Source: Planctomycetota bacterium
GTDB lineage: Bacteria; Planctomycetota; J058; JAJDCQ01
Assembly: GCA_029260755.1 (NCBI GenBank)
Contig: JAJDCQ010000246.1
Location: 37,204-101,203 of the forward strand
Reading direction: 5' to 3'
Length of the DNA stretch: 64,000 nucleotides
Below are positions 28,301-37,508 of the stretch, in pieces (positions within the stretch are counted from its first letter, which is position 1; each line of letters opens with the position of its first letter). Made by a program: the position numbers and the translations under genes. Under the pieces are notes generated by a model that was given only the letters and a program-made list of their open reading frames with translations, was not told the origin of the DNA and searched no databases.

Positions 28301-28449
28301 AGACCCGGCTGGCGCGCGAGATAGACGACGCCCATCCCGCCGCGTCCGAGCTCGCGGACGAGCTCGTAGGGTCCGACGCGGCGGCCCATGACGGCGCCCG
28401 CGGGGGAGAGCCCCGAGGACCGGCGCGCGCTCGGACGCTGGCCGCTCAT
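25324..28449 (-). CDS. receptor Ser/Thr protein kinase with TPR ectodomain
   Basis: 1041 residues from ATG 28449, which overlaps the upstream kinase stop. The kinase domain (~20-280) has canonical motifs: GRGGMGVV, VAVKLMHS, HRDLKPGN, MLTDFGLAAD, TQDGFVVGTPQYMAPEQA. A membrane helix lies at ~330-355. The outer ~680 residues form helical repeats sharing the array signature (AAREAWDRALELRPELVLDF; YLDRAASERLGRPREELDRL). The downstream kinase begins inside its stop codon. Possible inputs are envelope or cell-wall signals, as for other bacterial receptor kinases, but nothing in the sequence identifies one. Confidence 0.87.
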   Translation of the reverse strand: MSGQRPSARRSSGLSPAGAVMGRRVGPYELVRELGRGGMGVVYLARQPGLERHVAVKLMHSAAADPTGLERFRREAQVMARLRHPAIVGVLDLGEQDGWFYLVMDYVDGRPLSDLIGAGVRLPAEDAFRIGLDLARALAHAHTHGVVHRDLKPGNVLLRERDGQAMLTDFGLAADRLRPSHLTQDGFVVGTPQYMAPEQATGQSIDGQADVFSLGVILFELLTGTQRAADASVMTTMRRVAKESIPPPSRVNPTLDRRIDKICLHATARDRGRRYPGAQALADDIQDWLDGRSGRHARKIGGFEPTERFPRPRGATEPQRRAIPVEPGDAELSAGGARTIAIAATAAVAAAILGVVGVMALTDPDGGDETVARLTGASHRVGRSADAGGDVAEPRGVGRVAERPGAGVDALRPEAGSARHQPRPGPGLDRARALTERAHRLLGDPDRCDEAATLAGRAAEAAPDLAEAWVVRARAHLRRDGDRAAAREAWDRALELRPELVLDFVHHELRRGDSAARGWLRGKLDRAERLAPYPEERTLARAARLALEGSDGVLEALEVIEPLVLVDAADPRALLQHVLLLWSARRFDEALARAGVLVAAHPDEGFHHCVRGRFLRSTRRWAEAEADLARARELRPDLAAPLVEAALLASQLERREQAVAWLRAAVRLEPDAAAARAALANVLVEVALGADARAAGSSPAILEEALAAARRGGEVEPLDGGVDAALAWVHRSRGEAAEALARAEAAVAKSPDEIEGYDARCMLLQDAGRFDEAEAVRGEWREATPDLVHWNASRGTALFLQGAWGQTWAAFDEARRLDPDDRIVDLWELRLLATRSIQGGPIALRRLRQTVARLDADAPELFARWAHDAGEHPDAIRSFPSKIALRAAIPPAKTPTLQRAYAALNAGDITLAEKLFIEADTLGPPSPLPHTELVTRIYLDRAASERLGRPREELDRLALEHARTAVANARSSGYLEWLPLAFALQAKAEMRLGESQSARTLEKAVRKASTGLFRSPRMNQAAFGVIQHARTHEGALFEGRR

Positions 28450-31400
28450 CGGCCGCCTCTCCGGATGAGCTCGCGCGCCTGGTAGATCAGGCGCTCGGCC
28501 TCCTCGTCGAGGTCGCCGCGCCGCGGCCGTCGGGTGCGATCGGCGATGAGCGCCTCCGCCTCCTTGATCGTCTGGAAGGCGTCGTCGCCCCGGCCGTCGA
28601 ACGCCTCGGTGATCGCGCGCACCGCGAGCGTGATCGGCATCCAGTCGGGGAAGCCCGTTGGCTCGCACGACTCGACGCCGGCCTTGGCCGCGTCGACGGC
28701 CGCCCGGAGGATCTCGGCCTCGCTCCGGCCGAGGTGACGCGCCGTCCGGGGCTGGAGGTAGAAGAAGGCGAGCTTGAGGAGCGGCAACGGAGACGGCTCG
28801 ATGTCGATCGCCGCTCGCCAGGCTCGCTCCGCGTCGACCGAGAGCCGCTGCGCCGCTTCTCGATCGCGCCGCCGCACCGCGGTCACGTAGTCGAGCTCGG
28901 CGCGCTCGGCCTCGGCGACGAGGTCGCGGTTCGCCTCCATGAGGGCGGCCCGGCGTCTCTCCATCTCCTCGGACAGCCCCGACTGGTCGGTGTCGTACTT
29001 GCCTCCGGGGGGCCCCGCGCCCGGACCGCCCCCGCCGGGCGGCGGGGCCGTTCCGCCGCCGCCCATCGGGAAGCCTCCGCCGCCCTCGGTCATCTGGCGG
29101 ACCATGCCGAGGACCCACTCGGGCGAGACGCCGAAGCCGGCGCAGTAGTCGTTGAAGATGTTCCCGTCGAGCTCGTTCGCCTTCTCGATCAGCTCGCGGA
29201 ACCGCGGCGCCGCGCGCGTGTCGACGCGGAGGAACCGGACGAGGGCGGCCCCGTGACGCAGGTGCAGGACCGCGTCGTTGGGGTTCTCCTCGTAGGCGCG
29301 GGAGAACTTCGCCTCGGTCGTGTCGTAGTCGAGGTAGCGGGCCGCCTCGCCCGCGACCGTGAACGCCTCGACCCGGTCGGGCGTGACGGTGAGCCACTTG
29401 CCGACGGCCGCCTCGAAGCGCCGGTCGTCCTGATAGCGGGCCGCGATGTGGACGGTGAGGCGGTGCGCGCCGTCGCAGGTCGGGTCGAGGGCGAGGGCGG
29501 CGGCGGCCGACTCCTCGGACTTCGCGTAGGTGCCCGGCGCCGCCTTCCGAGCCCGGCCGCCGAGGAGCGCCATGATGTCGAGCGACTTCAGGGTGTCCTC
29601 GTAGAAATCCTCCCAGCCCTTCAGGGCGAGGCCAGCCGGGTGGCGCGGCTCGCGGCTCCGAACCTCGTCGACGAGCCCCTTCAGCTCGTTGAAGTGGCCG
29701 AGCTTCTCCGCCGGGGAGACGGAGATGTCGAAGTCGAGCAGGACGACGCGGAGCTGGGCCTCGCCAATGACCGGCGACGCCGCGTCGGGCGCCATCCGCG
29801 CCGCCCGCTGGAAAGCGCCCGATGCCTCGTTGAAGCGGATCCGGAGGCGATGGAGGTAGCCGAGCTCGACCCACGGCTCGACGAGGTCGGGGCGAGCCTC
29901 GGTCGCGGCCTCGGCGTCGGCATCGGCCCGGTCCCAGCGCCGGCTCATCCGGTAGAAGCGCGCGCGGAGCAGCCGGGCGACCACGTCGTCGGGCGCGCGG
30001 CGGACCGCCTCGTCGAGATCCTCGATCGCGCCGTCGCGATCGCCCGCCGCCCAGCGGGCGACCGCTCGCTCGCGCCGCGCGAGCGCCCCGCCGTCGGCGA
30101 CCACCGGCTCGATCACCGAGACGGCGCGGGCCGCGTCGGTCGCGTTCGAGGTGCGCACGAGGAGGGCCGCCTCGGCCAGGGCGGCGGTCACCGGATCGGC
30201 CCGCTCGACGGCGGCCCGGAGCCCCTCGGTCACGACGCGGTCGACGTCGTCGCGCCGGCGGTCGAGGTCGGTGTGGAGGTGCTCGAAGATGATGCGCGGC
30301 TCCAGCTCGAACGCGCGACGCCAGTCGGCGAGCGAAGCGTCGCTCGCCAGGAGGCGCCCCTGGACGCGGGCGCGGACGGCGTAGGCGGCGGCCAGCTCGG
30401 GCGCGCGGACGACGGCGTCGTTGGCCGGGTCGAGGGCGCGCGAGACGCGCGTGGGGTCGGAGAGGGCGTCCCGCGCGTCGGCGATCGGCCCGGCGATGAC
30501 GGCGCTCTCCTTGGCGGTCGGCGGGCGGGGCGGAGGCAGGCGCTCGGCCTGGGGTGGCTCGACGACCGCCGCCCCGCCTCCGGTCGCGCCTCCGCCGGGA
30601 ACGTCGGGTCCGACGGCGACCTCTCCGCCGCCCGTGCCGCCGCCCGCCCCGCCGTCGGGGCCGGCGCGCTGGAAGCCGCCCATGAACGCGAACGCGACGG
30701 CGAACAGCATCGTCATGAGGACGCCGGCCGCCACGCCGACGAGCAGGGCGGCGCTCCCCTGCACCTGGATCACGTTGGGGCTGGAGACCGATCCGGTCCG
30801 GTCGCTCGCCGGGCGCTCCGACCGGCTCGGCGGACCGTTCCACGTCGACCGCCGGCGGCTCGACCGGCGCCGGCGCGACGACCCATCGTCGCCGGGCTCG
30901 ACCTGGGGCTCGGTCGCGTCGGCCGAGGCGAGCCCGATCGGGCTCATCATCGGCTCGCTGCCCTCGGCGTCGTCCTCGGCGTCGATGAGGGTCACCTTCT
31001 CGGTGCGATGGCGCCCGCTCGGTCGGAGCGTCTCGAGCGCCCGCTCGGCATCGTGGGCCATCGCGGCGGCGCTCGCGTAGCGGCGGCCCCGATCCCGGTA
31101 GGTCGCCCGCTGGCAGATCCGATCGACCTCGATGTCGATCTCGGGGTCGATCGAGCGCGGCGCCGGGATCCCGCCGCGCGCGGCGCGATTCATGACGGTC
31201 CCGACCGAGCCGACGTCGAGCGGGTTCGTCCCGGTGAGGAGCTCGTACATCAGGACGCCGAGGCTGTAGACGTCGCTCTGGCCGTCGACCGGCCCCTTCG
31301 CGCTCGCCTGCTCGGGCGCCATGTAGAGGGGCGTCCCGACGACGAAGCCGGTCTGGGTCAGGTGCGCCCGGTTCTTCTCATCGGCGGCGAGGCCGAAGTC

Positions 31401-31931
31401 GGTGATGACCGGCCGCCCGTCCTTGCCGACGAGGACGTTGCTCGGCTTGAGGTCGCGGTGGATCACGCCCTGGCGGTGGGCGTGGTCGAGGGCGTGGGCG
31501 ATGTCCCGGACGAGCTCGAGGACCCGCCGCTGGCTGAGCGGCGGGCGCTGACGGGCGAGGTCCGAGAGCGGCCGCCCGTCGATGTAGTCCATCACGAAGT
31601 AGGGGAGGCCCTGATGCTCGCTGACGTCGAAGATCCCGACGATGCCGGGGTGCTTCAGCCGCGCCATCACCTCCGCCTCCTGCTTGAAGCGGGTGCGGGC
31701 GATCTCGTCGGCGACGTCGGTGCGCAGGATCTTGAGGGCGACCTCGCGGTTGAGGTTCGCCTGGCGGGCGAGGACGACGATCCCCATCGCGCCGCGCCCG
31801 AGCTCCTTGACGACCTGGTAGCGACCGATCGTCCGGGTCCGGCGACGGCGTGAGGATCCCTCCTCCTTCCCGCGGACGGGTGGAGCGTGGGTGAAGCCGG
31901 GGTTGGCCTCCGACGAGGGCCCTTGACTCAA
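28446..31931 (-). CDS. receptor Ser/Thr protein kinase with TPR ectodomain, first gene of the array
   Basis: 1161 residues from TTG 31931, supported by GGGGGAA just upstream. Kinase domain ~37-295: GRGAMGIV, VALKILRT, HRDLKPSN, VITDFGLAAD, TQTGFVVGTPLYMAPEQA. A basic Arg/Ser segment precedes the membrane helix at ~388-415, followed by a Gly-rich linker and a ~700-residue TPR-like ectodomain (SLADWRRAFELEPRIIFEHL; YLQPRTARHLGRSEAEILRA). A Gly/Pro-rich insert (GGGGFPMGGGG) near residue ~960 interrupts the repeats. It heads a run of minus-strand genes with 4-base overlaps and is divergent from the response regulator gene; an inverted repeat lies about 50-70 bases before its start. Confidence 0.88.
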   Translation of the reverse strand: MSQGPSSEANPGFTHAPPVRGKEEGSSRRRRTRTIGRYQVVKELGRGAMGIVVLARQANLNREVALKILRTDVADEIARTRFKQEAEVMARLKHPGIVGIFDVSEHQGLPYFVMDYIDGRPLSDLARQRPPLSQRRVLELVRDIAHALDHAHRQGVIHRDLKPSNVLVGKDGRPVITDFGLAADEKNRAHLTQTGFVVGTPLYMAPEQASAKGPVDGQSDVYSLGVLMYELLTGTNPLDVGSVGTVMNRAARGGIPAPRSIDPEIDIEVDRICQRATYRDRGRRYASAAAMAHDAERALETLRPSGRHRTEKVTLIDAEDDAEGSEPMMSPIGLASADATEPQVEPGDDGSSRRRRSSRRRSTWNGPPSRSERPASDRTGSVSSPNVIQVQGSAALLVGVAAGVLMTMLFAVAFAFMGGFQRAGPDGGAGGGTGGGEVAVGPDVPGGGATGGGAAVVEPPQAERLPPPRPPTAKESAVIAGPIADARDALSDPTRVSRALDPANDAVVRAPELAAAYAVRARVQGRLLASDASLADWRRAFELEPRIIFEHLHTDLDRRRDDVDRVVTEGLRAAVERADPVTAALAEAALLVRTSNATDAARAVSVIEPVVADGGALARRERAVARWAAGDRDGAIEDLDEAVRRAPDDVVARLLRARFYRMSRRWDRADADAEAATEARPDLVEPWVELGYLHRLRIRFNEASGAFQRAARMAPDAASPVIGEAQLRVVLLDFDISVSPAEKLGHFNELKGLVDEVRSREPRHPAGLALKGWEDFYEDTLKSLDIMALLGGRARKAAPGTYAKSEESAAAALALDPTCDGAHRLTVHIAARYQDDRRFEAAVGKWLTVTPDRVEAFTVAGEAARYLDYDTTEAKFSRAYEENPNDAVLHLRHGAALVRFLRVDTRAAPRFRELIEKANELDGNIFNDYCAGFGVSPEWVLGMVRQMTEGGGGFPMGGGGTAPPPGGGGPGAGPPGGKYDTDQSGLSEEMERRRAALMEANRDLVAEAERAELDYVTAVRRRDREAAQRLSVDAERAWRAAIDIEPSPLPLLKLAFFYLQPRTARHLGRSEAEILRAAVDAAKAGVESCEPTGFPDWMPITLAVRAITEAFDGRGDDAFQTIKEAEALIADRTRRPRRGDLDEEAERLIYQARELIRRGGR

Positions 31932-31978
31932 GTGCTTCCCCCGATGCGTTCGGCGACGAGCACGCCGCCGCGGCGCTC

Positions 31979-32000
31979 CGTACCCATTGGTATAGGTACG
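31979..32000 (-). promoter_or_regulatory. inverted repeat / putative promoter-operator of the kinase array
   Basis: CGTACC, ten bases, GGTACG: a perfect 6-bp inverted repeat with a 10-base AT-rich centre. On the minus strand the centre contains TATACC, which could be a -10 box for the kinase array starting at 31931. Such a dyad in very GC-rich surroundings suggests a regulator site or promoter. It sits in the 293-base divergent region between the array and the response regulator and might serve both. Confidence 0.4.
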
Positions 32001-32224
32001 TAGAGGGCGCCGGTCGCCGCATCAGGATAGCCCCGATGCCCACCCGCTTTCAAACGAGTCGCCCTAACCTACGGCTCCGCAAGCGAGAAGGTCATCGGCG
32101 AGGCGCCGTCGAGACGGGTTGGGACAGGTCGGCCCGCCGGAGCCGCCCTTGCGCCTGCCCGGACGATCCGCGATGGTCGCTCCCCTTCGTCTCGCCATCC
32201 GAGACGACGTCGCCCGGAGAATCG

Positions 32225-33466
<1,242 letters not shown>

Positions 33467-33494
33467 CTCGCCTCGGTCGAAGGAGACTGCGAAC

Positions 33495-33998
33495 GTGAGA
33501 CCGGCCTACGTCAGCGGCGCGATCCTGGGCGGCTTCGCGATGGGGATCCTGAACGGGCTGCCCATCATCCAGTGTTGCTGCTGCCTGTGGGCGCCCGCCG
33601 GCGGCCTGCTCGCCGCCCTGATCGCGTCGCGTCCGGCGATCACGTTCGGATGGATCGAGGGAACGATCGCGGCGGTGGCGGCGTCGATCATCGCCGTCCC
33701 CGTGAACGCGGCGATCACGATCCCGATGCACATGCTCCTGGCGATGGCCCAGGAGGGCCAGCCGCCGATGGAGAACCCCTTCCTCAACGATCCGAGCCTC
33801 ACGCCGCAGATGAAGGAGTTCCTCGAGGAGGTGAGCAAGCCCGGCACCGTTCCCGCCATGTCGATGGCGGTGCTGTGCTACGGCGCCCTCCCCGCGATCC
33901 TCACCGGCTGGATCGGCGGGTTCGCCGGCGGGTTCCTCTTCAAGAAGGAGGACTTCGGCGAGGAGCAGGCGGACCAGGTGGCGGAGGTCTTCGAGTAG
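33495..33998 (+). CDS. multi-pass membrane protein of unknown function
   Basis: 167 residues from GTG 33495 with AGGAGA eight bases upstream. About four hydrophobic segments are visible, the first containing four consecutive cysteines (IIQCCCCLWAPAGGLLAALI). A polar loop in the middle and a short acidic tail follow. I do not recognise the family. It lies 28 bases after the response regulator gene and is probably co-transcribed with it. Its stop codon directly abuts the end of the convergent HEAT-like gene. Confidence 0.7.
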   Translation: MRPAYVSGAILGGFAMGILNGLPIIQCCCCLWAPAGGLLAALIASRPAITFGWIEGTIAAVAASIIAVPVNAAITIPMHMLLAMAQEGQPPMENPFLNDPSLTPQMKEFLEEVSKPGTVPAMSMAVLCYGALPAILTGWIGGFAGGFLFKKEDFGEEQADQVAEVFE

Positions 33999-35387
33999 TC
34001 AACGCGCCTCGGCGCGCTCGAGGATCTCGAGGGCCGCGGCGGCCGCGCAGGAGCGCGGGTCGCCGAGCGTGCCGCCGACGTGGCTGAAGATCACCGGCTC
34101 CTCGATGCTCGGCGCCTCGAGGAACGGCCAGAGCGACCGCAGATCGGCGGCGTCCCCTCCGAGGCCGACGGCGCCGATCCAGGGGAGCGAGTCGAGGTCG
34201 GACGGGAGGCCCTCGAGAACGCGTCCGGCCGCCGGCGCGAGGTGCCCCTCGATGATGGGAGCGAAGCGCCCGCTCCGGGGCCGGTCGGCGTCGTCGAGCC
34301 CCCACGCCCACGGCGCGACCTCGTCGGGCCGGCGGACGGCGAGCTCGGTCCAGGCCGCCCGCCGCGCGGCGCCCTCGGGGTGCCCGGCCCGCTCGAGCTC
34401 CCGGACGATCGGCTCGGCCCACGCCGGCGCGATCGGCCACTCCGCCTGGTCGGCCCACGAGAGCATCTCGAGCAGCTCGGTCTCGGCGTCCGCCTCGCCG
34501 AGCCGCATCAGCCCGGCGGCCGCCACGACCCGGGGAGAGGGGTCGTGCGGCGCGCGGACCTCGCGCAGCCGCTCCGTGACCCGGTCGCGCGTCTCGGGGA
34601 GCCGGACGGCGAGCTCCACGAGGGCGCCGATCGCGACCGGCCGGATCAGGCCGAGGAGCTCGCCCTCGCCGCGGACGTCCGCCTCCACCTCGAGCAACCG
34701 GTCGAGATCGCCGGCGTCTCCCCGGTCGCCGATGATCGCGAGCGGCACGGTCGACCAGACGCCCTCGTTCCAGCCGAGCGGGATCTCCTCGTCGGCGACC
34801 TCTCCGAGCCACGGCGGGATCCCCATGTCCCAGCGAGGCGTCGCCGCGAGGTGCCGATCGAGGGTGGCCCGCGCCCACGGCAGCGCCGCCGGGTCGCCCG
34901 CGTCGGCGAGGGCGCGCGCCAGCTCGGGCGACTGCAGATGGGCGTCGTCGAGCATCGCGATCGCGTGACCTCGCGCGACCGCGTCGCCCCGCGCGGTGAG
35001 CGCGACGATGATCTCGAGGTCGCCCGGTCGCCCCACCCCTCCGCGCACCCGCGCCGAGAGCGCCGCACGCACGGCCGGGTCGCGCAGCCGGAAGACGCCC
35101 CGATGGAGGTGATCGACCTGCTCGATGTGACGGATCACGAGCGCCGTCGCGAGCTCGCGGAGCGCCGCCGGGTCGTCCTCGTCGCGCTGCCGCGCCAGCT
35201 CGAGGTAGGCGCGCGACGCCGCGTCGAGGTCGCCCGCGTCCATCGCCCGCCGGAACCGCCACGCCCGCGCCGCCGTCGGACCGAACCGGACTCCCGCGAC
35301 GATGGCGGCGAGCACCCCGACGGCAACGAGCGCGGCGAGGAGGCGACCGCGCCCGGCGGACGCCGTCTTCGTCGGGACGTCGTTCAC
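33999..35387 (-). CDS. membrane-anchored HEAT-like repeat protein
   Basis: 462 residues from a GTG that overlaps the upstream methyltransferase stop (GTGA). A single N-terminal membrane helix (LLAALVAVGVLAAIVAGV) is followed by alpha-helical repeats with Ala/Leu/Asp patterns reminiscent of HEAT or PBS-lyase repeats (GDAGDLDRLLEVEADVRG; VVAAAGLMRLGEADAETELL). No catalytic motif is visible. It may be a scaffold in the periplasm. It appears co-translated with the rRNA methyltransferase, with no obvious functional link. Confidence 0.65.
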   Translation of the reverse strand: MNDVPTKTASAGRGRLLAALVAVGVLAAIVAGVRFGPTAARAWRFRRAMDAGDLDAASRAYLELARQRDEDDPAALRELATALVIRHIEQVDHLHRGVFRLRDPAVRAALSARVRGGVGRPGDLEIIVALTARGDAVARGHAIAMLDDAHLQSPELARALADAGDPAALPWARATLDRHLAATPRWDMGIPPWLGEVADEEIPLGWNEGVWSTVPLAIIGDRGDAGDLDRLLEVEADVRGEGELLGLIRPVAIGALVELAVRLPETRDRVTERLREVRAPHDPSPRVVAAAGLMRLGEADAETELLEMLSWADQAEWPIAPAWAEPIVRELERAGHPEGAARRAAWTELAVRRPDEVAPWAWGLDDADRPRSGRFAPIIEGHLAPAAGRVLEGLPSDLDSLPWIGAVGLGGDAADLRSLWPFLEAPSIEEPVIFSHVGGTLGDPRSCAAAAALEILERAEAR

Positions 35388-36625
35388 CGGGAACCTCCGT
35401 GATCGGCGCGCGCGACGATCACCTTGAGGGTGTCGAGCTCGGGTAGCTCCTCGGGCAGGGGGAAGTCGCGGCCGGCGCCGCCGACGTGCTCGAGCACGAG
35501 GGTTCGACCGACGCTCTTCGCTCCGTCGAAGACCGCGGCGAGGAGCGCCTCGACGGGCTGGCGCGCCGAGTTGCTCGAGCAGACGAGCGTTCCGCCGGGC
35601 GCGAGGATCCGGGCGGCGCCGGCGGCGAGCTCGCCCCAGCGCTCGTCGATCCGGACGGGCTTGCCGCGTCGGCCGCCCTTCTTGCCGCCCTTGCCCTGCG
35701 GCGCCCGGGCGAACGTCGGCGGGTCGAGGATCACGACGTCGAAGACGAGCTCCTTCTTCGCCGCGAGGCTCAGCCAGTCGAACGCGTCCGCGCGGACGGA
35801 GCGCGCGGCGGGCGGCTCGGTCGGGAGGTCGTTCGCGACGAGGTTGCCGCGAAGACGCTCGAGGGCGGGGCGGGCCGTGTCGACGCTCGTCGTCTCGGCC
35901 GCGCCGTCGAGGAGCGCGCGGACGGTGAACGCGCCGGTGTAGCAGAACAGGTTCGCGACGCGCGCCCCGCGCGAGCGCGGCCCGAGGCGCGCCCGCGTCT
36001 CGCGCTGGTCACAGAAGAGGCCGGTCTGATTCCCGTCGAGCAGCTCGACGAGGATCGCCATGCCGTCCTCGCGCACGATGAGCGAGGCCGGCGGCGCCTC
36101 GCCGGCGACGGACCGGGCCGGCGCGTCGGCGCCGCCGCCGAGCCGCTCGCGCACGATCACACCGGCGGGCGCCTCCGACGCCTCGACCGCCGCGACGAGC
36201 TCGGAGAAGTGCGGCGCGAGACAGCCGCTGGTGATGGTCAGCACGACGAACGGCCCGTAGCGATCGACGGCGACGCCGGGGAGGTCGTCCCCCTCGGCGT
36301 TCGCGAGCCGGAACGCATCGGTCCGGTCGAGGTCGATGAACGCCTCGCGCCGGGCGCGCGCGGCGCGGAGGAGCGCCGCGAAGTGCGCGGCGTCGGGTCG
36401 CGCGTCGCCCGAGCCGGCGAGGAGGCGGACGACGGCCGGCCCGCCAGGATCGGTGAGCCCGACCCGATCGACGCCCGCGCCGACGACCCGGACGAGCGCG
36501 CCGGGCGCGCCCCCGTCGAGCCGACGCGCGGACGCCTCGTCGAGGTCGCCGAGCTCGATCCACGGCCGGCCCCTGGCCACCCGCTGCGCGCCCCGACCGT
36601 CGAGCCGAACCTCGAGTCGATCCAC
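35384..36625 (-). CDS. class I SAM-dependent rRNA methyltransferase (RlmI/RlmK type)
   Basis: 413 residues. The N-terminal PUA-like domain (RVARGRPWIELGDLDEA) is followed by a central beta region (DAFRLANAEGDDLPGVAVDR, FCDQRETR) and the Rossmann methyltransferase domain with NLFCYTGAFTV as motif I and VVILDPPTFAR as the catalytic DPP motif. E. coli RlmI makes m5C1962 in 23S rRNA and has the same order of motifs; the exact base modified here is inferred. I chose GTG 36625 because GGAGGGAGG lies five bases before it; the open frame to 37399 is non-coding extension. A short Lys/Gly-rich insert (GKGGKKGGRRGK) follows the DPP motif. Confidence 0.87.
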   Translation of the reverse strand: MDRLEVRLDGRGAQRVARGRPWIELGDLDEASARRLDGGAPGALVRVVGAGVDRVGLTDPGGPAVVRLLAGSGDARPDAAHFAALLRAARARREAFIDLDRTDAFRLANAEGDDLPGVAVDRYGPFVVLTITSGCLAPHFSELVAAVEASEAPAGVIVRERLGGGADAPARSVAGEAPPASLIVREDGMAILVELLDGNQTGLFCDQRETRARLGPRSRGARVANLFCYTGAFTVRALLDGAAETTSVDTARPALERLRGNLVANDLPTEPPAARSVRADAFDWLSLAAKKELVFDVVILDPPTFARAPQGKGGKKGGRRGKPVRIDERWGELAAGAARILAPGGTLVCSSNSARQPVEALLAAVFDGAKSVGRTLVLEHVGGAGRDFPLPEELPELDTLKVIVARADHGGSR

Positions 36626-37049
36626 CCGAACCTCCCTCCGGGCCGATCCTACCAGCGAGTGGAGCCGTAACGCCCCATCGCCGACGAGCCTCGGCGTCTC
36701 CTCCAGGCTCCTCAGTGGCTCCGTGCCTCCGTGGTTCATCCGTTCGCCGGAGGCGAACATCGATCGCTGCGAACGAGCACACGCAACCGTTCGATGGCGG
36801 ATTTCCGAAACTCGCTCGCCCGGATTCGGGATCCCGACGACCGGGATGACTCGGTCGGGCCGCCGCGGGACCGCCCCCGACCGCGAAGGAGGCGACTCGA
36901 AACAGCCGGAAGCCCCGATCTCCCGGCACTTGAGCGAGACGACGGCCCGTTCGTGGGCATCGGGCTCCGAATCGGTATCGCGCTTGCGAACGTCGCGGCG
37001 TGACATGACCGCGCGCCACGGCGCGCGGTGGTCCGGGGGGACCACGACC
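36626..37049. other. 424-base intergenic region with a dispersed-repeat copy
   Basis: No gene I can support. Bases ~36700-36758 hold a copy of the dispersed element seen again near 52 kb: a CTCCGTGCCTCCGTGGTTCA-like segment followed by the hairpin GTTCGCC-GGA-GGCGAAC (36742-36758). The rest shows no clear promoter or structure. ATG 37005 opens the frame of the downstream STAS gene, but its upstream context is poor. Confidence 0.6.
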
Positions 37050-37436
37050 GTGAGCTCGTCCATCAGCGACCGACTCCGACCTTCGTCGGAGCCGGCCGCC
37101 GAGAAGATCGATGCCCGCGCGACCCTGCTCGTCGTGACGGGAAAGCTGCGAGGATCCGCCGCGAAGACGCTCGCGCGGAAGCTCGAGGCGCTGTCGCAGA
37201 CCGGCGTCCGCCAGGTCGTCCTCGACCTCCGCTCGGTCCGCTCGATCGACTCGCTCGGCGGCTGGGCGATCCGCCAGGCGCTCGAGCTCGGTGGCGACAT
37301 TCTCGCGGTCGCCGGCCCGCGCGAGGTCGTCTTCGCGATCGAGACCGACGCGCGCCGCGACCCGCCGACACCGGGCCGACTCCGGTGGTTCGAGAGCATC
37401 CACGAGGCGCTCGGGGCAGCGGGCCTTCTCCCGTAG
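37050..37436 (+). CDS. STAS-domain protein (anti-sigma factor antagonist-like)
   Basis: 128 residues from GTG 37050, with GGGGGGA upstream; ATG 37005 is the alternative. The STAS fold is suggested by the strand/helix pattern TLLVVTGKLRG, VRQVVLDLRSVRSIDSLGGW and FESIHEALGAAGLL. In SpoIIAA-type antagonists the helix-capping motif is DSSG with a phosphorylated second Ser; here it reads DSLG, so that Ser is missing. The protein is therefore less likely to be switched by phosphorylation at the usual site. No cognate anti-sigma kinase is adjacent. Confidence 0.7.
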   Translation: MSSSISDRLRPSSEPAAEKIDARATLLVVTGKLRGSAAKTLARKLEALSQTGVRQVVLDLRSVRSIDSLGGWAIRQALELGGDILAVAGPREVVFAIETDARRDPPTPGRLRWFESIHEALGAAGLLP

Positions 37437-37508
37437 GCTCACCTGGGGTCATTGTCCCCAAAAAGGGGCCTTGCCCGGCGGGCATCCTTGCCCCATCGCG
37501 CCGCGATC

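Noticed and set aside
28450..30843. Long N-terminal extension of the 25324-28449 kinase
   Set aside because: It is the out-of-frame shadow of the first array kinase; ATG 28449 with ATGA overlap fits the domain start.
28734..31853. 1039-codon plus-strand open frame across the first array kinase
   Set aside because: Antisense shadow; the minus strand carries all kinase motifs and a TTG start with a good Shine-Dalgarno.
32036..32224. Extended N-terminus of the response regulator
   Set aside because: Translation is Arg/Ser/Pro-rich without structure; ATG 32225 with GGAG leads directly into the receiver domain.
36626..37399. Extension of the rRNA methyltransferase frame
   Set aside because: Covers non-coding repeat sequence and the STAS gene on the other strand; GTG 36625 has a strong GGAGGGAGG just upstream.
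37454..37468. Terminator hairpin CCCC-AAAAA-GGGG after the STAS gene
   Set aside because: Only a 4-bp stem and no T tract; too weak to call.
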